Of a stretch of DNA of 64,000 nucleotides, positions 60,032-64,000 are shown one piece after another. A model generated the notes under the pieces. It saw nothing but the letters and a program-made list of their open reading frames with translations, was not told the origin of the DNA and did no database searches. Location of the stretch: the NCBI RefSeq assembly GCF_002934445.1, contig NZ_PTJE01000001.1, positions 558,001 through 622,000 on the forward strand, given 5' to 3'. Numbering within the stretch: position 1 is the stretch's first letter; every line of letters begins with the position of its first letter. Source of the stretch: Nonlabens xylanidelens. Lineage in GTDB: Bacteria; Bacteroidota; Bacteroidia; Flavobacteriales; Flavobacteriaceae. A program made the translations under genes and the position numbers.

Positions 60032-61654
60032 ATGAGTGAAAAGAAAAATATAGATAGACTTTTTCAAGAAGGTTTTAAAGACTTTGAGGTGAAACCACCT
60101 GCTATGGTCTGGGATAATATTGGCCAAGAAATAGGTCATAATAAAAAGCAGAAAGCTATTTCATTATGGTGGATTCTAGGCGGTGTAGCTGCTGGACTAG
60201 CTATATTATTTACATTCATTTACACCGGTGTAGATAACGATAGCTTAATTAATGACAGTTTACCTATTGTTAACACTCAAGAAAAAGTAAGAAAGAGCAA
60301 TGATTCTCAAATAAAAACTGAAACTAAAGATGTTGATAGTAGTCTAGAAGCACCATCTTATAGTAAAGAATCAATTAAGGATGTACAATTAGTAACTAAG
60401 GATCTTGATTCTGAGCAAAACGGTTTAAATAATTTAAATGAAAACCCTGTTAGTGATACGAGAACAGAGACTCAAATAAACGCTCCTAAAAAATCGAGTA
60501 ATTTATTAACTGCTGGTAATTCTTCTACTAAGAGTGATTTAAATAAAAATACGGTAATAAATACATATTCCAGTCCGTCCAGAACTGGAGCTAATGATAG
60601 ATATAATAAAACTCCTATTGCTCAAAATAATAATCAATCTGTTTTAGCAACTCAAAGTGATAATTCTCATGTACTAAATGACAATTCTAACAAGGTAAAT
60701 GCGATCACAGAAAATAATTCTACGGGCTTGAATACGGCTGGTAAGAAAGCAGGTATTAGTGATAGTTCTAAGAATAAAGTAGACGACATTCTAAATAAAG
60801 ATGCCTTAGACAGTGCTGTCGCAGCAGTAGATTCCATTAAGAAAAAACTACCTACTCTAGAAGAAATAGCAGCAGAAGAAGAAAAAGAAGACAGTTTAAA
60901 TGTAGCTGTGTTTAAAGGAAAATGGGCAGCAAGTACACAAGTAGGGCCTGTTTATTCCAACAGTTTAAGTGGTAGTGCTATAAACAGTGAAGTAATCGAT
61001 AATAATCGCGATGCAGGGCTCAACCTGAGTTATGGTATAGGATTAAGCTATGAGATTTCTCCTCGATGGAGTGTAAGAACCGGTCTTAATCAAGTAAACA
61101 TGACTTATAGCACACAAGATGTTAATTATCAGGTAAATGTAGACATAGCCAGTCGCGGTCAGTTTCTTCCACAGGCTTATTCTTCTAGTGCTATAACGAG
61201 TGCAGTGGTGACTAATGCTAGCCCACTTTCTAATGATGCTTTAGATACTGGTTTTGCAGTGCAAGAGTTAGTAGATAGTCAGTTACAAGGCTTTAAAGGA
61301 GAGCTTTCTCAACGATTAGGTTACATAGAAGTACCGTTAGAACTTAGATACAGTTTGATAAACAACAAATTTAAGATAAACGTATTAGGTGGTATGAGCG
61401 CTTTATTTCTAACAGATAATATGGTGACTGTTCAAAATGATAATCAGCGATTAGAGTTAGGTGAGGATGGTAATTTTAATGAATTCAACCAGAGCGCAAA
61501 CTTTGGATTAGGATTAAGCTATGACTTTACATCTAAATTAGGTGTGTTTATAGAACCTACATTTAAATATCAATTAAGTACTTTAAGAAATAACGTTGCA
61601 GACTTTAAACCCTATACCATTGGGGTACAAAGTGGTGTGGCATTAAAATTTTAA
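60032..61654 (+). CDS. Trans-envelope protein: cytoplasmic N-terminus, one TM helix, outer-membrane-type beta-barrel domain
   Basis: 540 residues. The first 40 residues (DRLFQEGFKDFEVKPPAMVWDNI) are cytoplasmic and of a type found after ECF sigma genes, likely the sigma contact. A transmembrane helix at about 44-65, a long Asn/Ser/Lys-rich linker (about 70-290), then a domain from about 294 (FKGKWAASTQVGPVYSNSL) to the end with alternating strands and a PorT/OmpA-barrel pattern (YGIGLSYEISPRWSVRTGLN, QRLGYIEVPLELRYSLI, ANFGLGLSYDFTSKLGVFIEP). It ends in Phe, typical of barrels. Such a layout would link the outer membrane to the sigma factor through the periplasm. It is probably a noncanonical anti-sigma factor; the interaction is inferred. 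Confidence 0.78.
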   Translation: MSEKKNIDRLFQEGFKDFEVKPPAMVWDNIGQEIGHNKKQKAISLWWILGGVAAGLAILFTFIYTGVDNDSLINDSLPIVNTQEKVRKSNDSQIKTETKDVDSSLEAPSYSKESIKDVQLVTKDLDSEQNGLNNLNENPVSDTRTETQINAPKKSSNLLTAGNSSTKSDLNKNTVINTYSSPSRTGANDRYNKTPIAQNNNQSVLATQSDNSHVLNDNSNKVNAITENNSTGLNTAGKKAGISDSSKNKVDDILNKDALDSAVAAVDSIKKKLPTLEEIAAEEEKEDSLNVAVFKGKWAASTQVGPVYSNSLSGSAINSEVIDNNRDAGLNLSYGIGLSYEISPRWSVRTGLNQVNMTYSTQDVNYQVNVDIASRGQFLPQAYSSSAITSAVVTNASPLSNDALDTGFAVQELVDSQLQGFKGELSQRLGYIEVPLELRYSLINNKFKINVLGGMSALFLTDNMVTVQNDNQRLELGEDGNFNEFNQSANFGLGLSYDFTSKLGVFIEPTFKYQLSTLRNNVADFKPYTIGVQSGVALKF

Positions 61655-61753
61655 ATCACTAGCAGTCATTGTGAGCTAGTTAAGATTTCAGTGAAAAAGA
61701 AAAAGAAGAATATTGAGGTTGGTTATTGAAACTCAATTTTTGCAATGATGATG

Positions 61754-61785
61754 AAAAACCGTTTCCGTGCCATGGAGCGGTTTTT
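61754..61785 (+). terminator. Terminator between barrel gene and plsC
   Basis: AAAAACCG (61754-61761) pairs with CGGTTTTT (61778-61785), with an inner CC/GG pair; suited to both strands. Confidence 0.7.
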
Positions 61786-61790
61786 CTATT

Positions 61791-62603
61791 TTAAGCCTTT
61801 TCTAGAGAGTGAAGAATGATGTTTCTTACGCTTTCGCGAAAGCGTGCCTTATCCTCCATCACCTTCATACCTACCGTCTCAATAGGGGCATGAGTTTCTG
61901 CTCTCATAATCCCAGGACTACCTCCCCAAAAGTGGAAAGGAAATCGTTTTTTATTATCGTATAAAGTAACTGGTAATAAAGGTATTTGATGCTCTATGGC
62001 TAGTCTAAATGCACCATCCTTAAAAGGATCTAAAACCACATTTAAATCGTCAGAAACGCCGCCTTCCGGAAAAATACAAATCCCAACACCATCTTGCATG
62101 CGCTGTCTAGCACGATCAAAAACCTCTTTTCTACTTCTAGGATTTTTTCTATCCACTAGAATACAAGTACGCTTATAGAAAAAACCAAAAACAGGAATCT
62201 TAGAAAGCTCTTTTTTACCTACAAAGACAAAAGGGTTTTTAGAGATCAACAACATCATCATAATGTCAGTCATACTCGTGTGGTTGGCAACCAGCATATA
62301 ACTTTGATTCTTTTTCATGGGTTGGGCACGCTTAATAACTGGCCAGAAACCCATTCCATAGATAATTATTGCCGACCAAAATCGAGCTACCTTAAAGAAT
62401 AAATGATACGTTTTTTCTGAAATAGTAAGCAGTACCAGTAAGGGAAACATAATAATAATAGGTACACCCATTAAAATATAAAACCATACTCGGTACAAAG
62501 GCATCAATATGTAGCGCATCCATTTCAAGGTATCAAAAATAGAAGAATTTATGACTTTATGGACATCTATTTCTATGGATCTACTTAAAATAATTGCCCT
62601 CAT
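61791..62603 (-). CDS. plsC: 1-acyl-sn-glycerol-3-phosphate acyltransferase
   Basis: 270 residues. Membrane segment at about 36-60, then the acyltransferase motifs: NHTSMTD (H108, D113: the HX4D pair), GKKELSKIPVFGFFYKRT, and FPEGGVSDD (PEG substrate site). It makes phosphatidic acid from lysophosphatidic acid. The first 28 residues are atypical; a start at MRYILMPLYRVWFY (62519) is possible. Palindrome copy near the C-terminus encodes ARFRESVR. Confidence 0.88.
   Translation of the reverse strand: MRAIILSRSIEIDVHKVINSSIFDTLKWMRYILMPLYRVWFYILMGVPIIIMFPLLVLLTISEKTYHLFFKVARFWSAIIIYGMGFWPVIKRAQPMKKNQSYMLVANHTSMTDIMMMLLISKNPFVFVGKKELSKIPVFGFFYKRTCILVDRKNPRSRKEVFDRARQRMQDGVGICIFPEGGVSDDLNVVLDPFKDGAFRLAIEHQIPLLPVTLYDNKKRFPFHFWGGSPGIMRAETHAPIETVGMKVMEDKARFRESVRNIILHSLEKA
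61829..61844. repeat. 16-bp iterated palindrome, copy 17 (in plsC)
   Basis: Perfect core, read as A-RFRES-V on the minus strand. Confidence 0.95.
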
Positions 62604-62658
62604 GATATTTTATAAAGCTTTAACGTCCTTTCCATTGTGTTGATCGCTTTTTACTATT

Positions 62659-62666
62659 TATCTTTG
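62659..62666 (+). promoter_or_regulatory. -7 box of trpS
   Basis: TATCTTTG, perfect TAnnTTTG, with TTG 16 bases upstream (62640-62642) as possible -33 element; 17 bases before the ATG. Confidence 0.55.
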
Positions 62667-62683
62667 ATCCTCAATTAAAAACA

Positions 62684-63652
62684 ATGGCAAGAATACTTAC
62701 TGGCGTTCAATCTACTGGAACACCGCACTTAGGAAACCTTCTAGGAGCAATTTTACCAGCGATTGAAATGTCTACAAATGAAGAAAACGATTCTTTTCTT
62801 TTTATTGCAGACATGCATTCCTTGACACAGATTAAGGACGGAGATTTATTAAGAGAAAACACCTATTCTACAGCAGCAGCATGGCTGGCATGTGGTTTAG
62901 ATATCAATAAAACCGTTTTTTATAGACAAAGTGATATACCGCAAGTAACAGAATTAAACTGGTACCTTGCTTGTTTCTACCCATTTCAAAGGCTAACTCT
63001 AGCGCATAGTTTTAAAGATAAAGCAGACCGTCTAGAAGACGTAAACGCTGGTCTTTTTACCTATCCTATGTTAATGGCTGCAGATATTTTATTATATGAT
63101 GCAGAGATCGTTCCTGTAGGAAAAGATCAATTACAACACCTTGAGATTACTAGAGACGTTGCTGGAAGATTTAATAATAAGATGGGAGAAACTTTTATTG
63201 AACCTCAAGCAAAGATTCAAAAGGATGGAATGCTTATTCCAGGAACTGATGGAGAAAAGATGAGTAAGTCTAGAGGCAATTATATCGATATTTTCCAGAC
63301 CGATAAGAAATTGCGCAAACAGTGTATGTCTATAGAGACAGATAGTACACCTTTAGAAGAACCTAAAGATCCAGAAACTTGTAATGTTTTTGCATTATAT
63401 AAGTTAATTGCACCAGAGCAAAAGATACAGGAATTGCGCAATAACTATGAGGCTGGTAACTATGGTTATGGACATGCAAAACAAGCGCTTTTTGAAGCAC
63501 TTTGTGACCGATTCAAAGATGCCAGAGAACGTTATAACTATCTTATGGATAATAGACATGAAATAGATGAGGCACTAGAAGAAGGTGCTTTTAAAGCACG
63601 TCATATTGCAAATGATGTATTAAAACGTGTACGTAGTAAAGTAGGGTATTAA
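62684..63652 (+). CDS. trpS: Tryptophanyl-tRNA synthetase
   Basis: 322 residues, class Ic synthetase. The HIGH-like motif is GTPHLGN at 12-18 and KMSKS at 192-196 (GEKMSKSRGN). Between them PVGKDQLQHLEITRDVA, the family segment that binds tRNA/ATP. Complete, normal length. Own promoter box and strong terminator. Confidence 0.97.
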   Translation: MARILTGVQSTGTPHLGNLLGAILPAIEMSTNEENDSFLFIADMHSLTQIKDGDLLRENTYSTAAAWLACGLDINKTVFYRQSDIPQVTELNWYLACFYPFQRLTLAHSFKDKADRLEDVNAGLFTYPMLMAADILLYDAEIVPVGKDQLQHLEITRDVAGRFNNKMGETFIEPQAKIQKDGMLIPGTDGEKMSKSRGNYIDIFQTDKKLRKQCMSIETDSTPLEEPKDPETCNVFALYKLIAPEQKIQELRNNYEAGNYGYGHAKQALFEALCDRFKDARERYNYLMDNRHEIDEALEEGAFKARHIANDVLKRVRSKVGY

Positions 63653-63670
63653 TACTTGAATACTTTTTAT

Positions 63671-63707
63671 AACAAAGCCTGTTCTAATATTTAGAACAGG
63701 CTTTGTT
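63671..63707. terminator. Bidirectional terminator after trpS
   Basis: Arms 63671-63685 and 63693-63707 (AAAGCCTGTTCT / AGAACAGGCTTT core), 15-bp perfect stem, 7-base loop. Confidence 0.85.
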
Positions 63708-63724
63708 AATATATTCTTTTCACA

Positions 63725-63773
63725 AGAGTGAATAAATCAAAAATCTCCAATCGTTAATCAGATATCTTTAATC
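63725..63773. repeat. Short dispersed intergenic repeat, copy B
   Basis: Matches the element at 29641-29690: an agagtgaataaatcaaaaat start followed by the CTCCAATCGTTAATCA block; then gatatctttaatc, which in the other copy stands in front as gatatcgttaatc. Confidence 0.6.
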
Positions 63774-63774
63774 T

Positions 63775-64000
63775 TTAAGCAAAAAGCCCAGTTAACTCGG
63801 CATCAATTTTATTAATAATACCACCTAGATCTTCAGGATTATTTACAAAATCGATATCATCTACATCGATTATTAATAAGTTACCCTTATCATAACCATG
63901 AATCCATGCTTCGTAGCGCTCATTTAAGCGGCTTAGGTAATCTATAGAGATCGTGTTTTCATAATCGCGACCACGTTTATGAATTTGGCTCACTAGATTA
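63775..64000 (-). CDS. Deoxynucleoside kinase, C-terminal part (5' end outside window)
   Basis: The frame is open to the right edge, so the visible 75 codons are the C-terminal end of a longer gene; the GTG at 63993 is internal. IHKRGRDYENTISIDYLSRLNERYEAWI followed by NLLIIDVDDIDFVNNPEDLGGIINKID is the C-terminal lid and last strand of dNK/deoxyadenosine-deoxyguanosine kinases. Such enzymes phosphorylate salvaged deoxynucleosides with ATP. Start and P-loop are outside the window. Confidence 0.8.
   Translation of the reverse strand, partial: NLVSQIHKRGRDYENTISIDYLSRLNERYEAWIHGYDKGNLLIIDVDDIDFVNNPEDLGGIINKIDAELTGLFA

Overview
The window is an AT-rich bacterial chromosome segment from a Flavobacteriia (Bacteroidota) organism. 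Evidence for this: promoters with the TAnnTTTG -7 box, two secreted proteins with C-terminal type IX secretion (T9SS) tails, a DUF4837 lipoprotein, a TonB-dependent receptor, frequent TTG/GTG starts and weak Shine-Dalgarno signals. From memory the gene set and the repeated palindrome resemble Nonlabens/Dokdonia-type marine flavobacteria; this was not checked. There is no rRNA, no CRISPR array and no prophage. One tRNA gene is present.

Layout. 0-13.5 kb is housekeeping: mnmG (cut by the left edge, with a parS-like site on its stop codon), a methyltransferase, holB, pgk, a LysM lytic transglycosylase with a DUF4837 lipoprotein, tatA, an M23 peptidase joined to a GH3-family adenylating enzyme, and a DUF6909-like protein. 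13.5-27.5 kb is a surface-polysaccharide locus: Wzz-like regulator, rmlC, rmlD, gmd, fcl, then an AT-rich core (flippase, two glycosyltransferases, two polymerase/ligase-type membrane proteins, a secreted SGNH hydrolase), ending with WcaF- and WcaI-type genes. 27.7-35.3 kb holds dprA, a MepB-like gene, a YiaA/B membrane protein, a helical hypothetical, a thioredoxin-like protein, azoR with a palindromic operator and a TonB receptor.

35.5-47.5 kb is the most system-like part. On the minus strand are a YbjN/Tir-chaperone-like protein, PspA/IM30, a small beta-rich protein, an NfeD/YqiJ-like OB-fold membrane protein with a poly-Asp tract, a short SPFH-only protein, a full flotillin (YqiK type) and a 1624-residue AAA+ ATPase. 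A divergent XRE-type regulator lies at the head. I read it as a membrane-stress/membrane-remodelling island (PspA + flotillin + AAA+). A REP-associated tyrosine transposase (RAYT) with its REP hairpins sits between the flotillin and ATPase genes.

47.5-64 kb: a LamG T9SS protein, a tRNA-Met(CAT) locus with duplicated tRNA 3' ends around a GIY-YIG nuclease gene, mce, rbfA, a LolC/E-type permease, dusB, trhO, a large FN3/T9SS protein, a 58-residue secreted protein not previously called, recA, a lipoprotein, an ECF sigma factor with a membrane-spanning beta-barrel partner, plsC, trpS and the 3' end of a probable deoxynucleoside kinase.

The strongest unexplained signal is a 16-bp palindrome, CGCTTTCGCGAAAGCG. 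It occurs 17 times perfectly (plus degenerate copies), 13 times inside genes in all three reading frames and 4 times between genes, with strikingly even spacing (about 2-4.5 kb). It is missing, except for one decayed copy, from the variable core of the polysaccharide locus.
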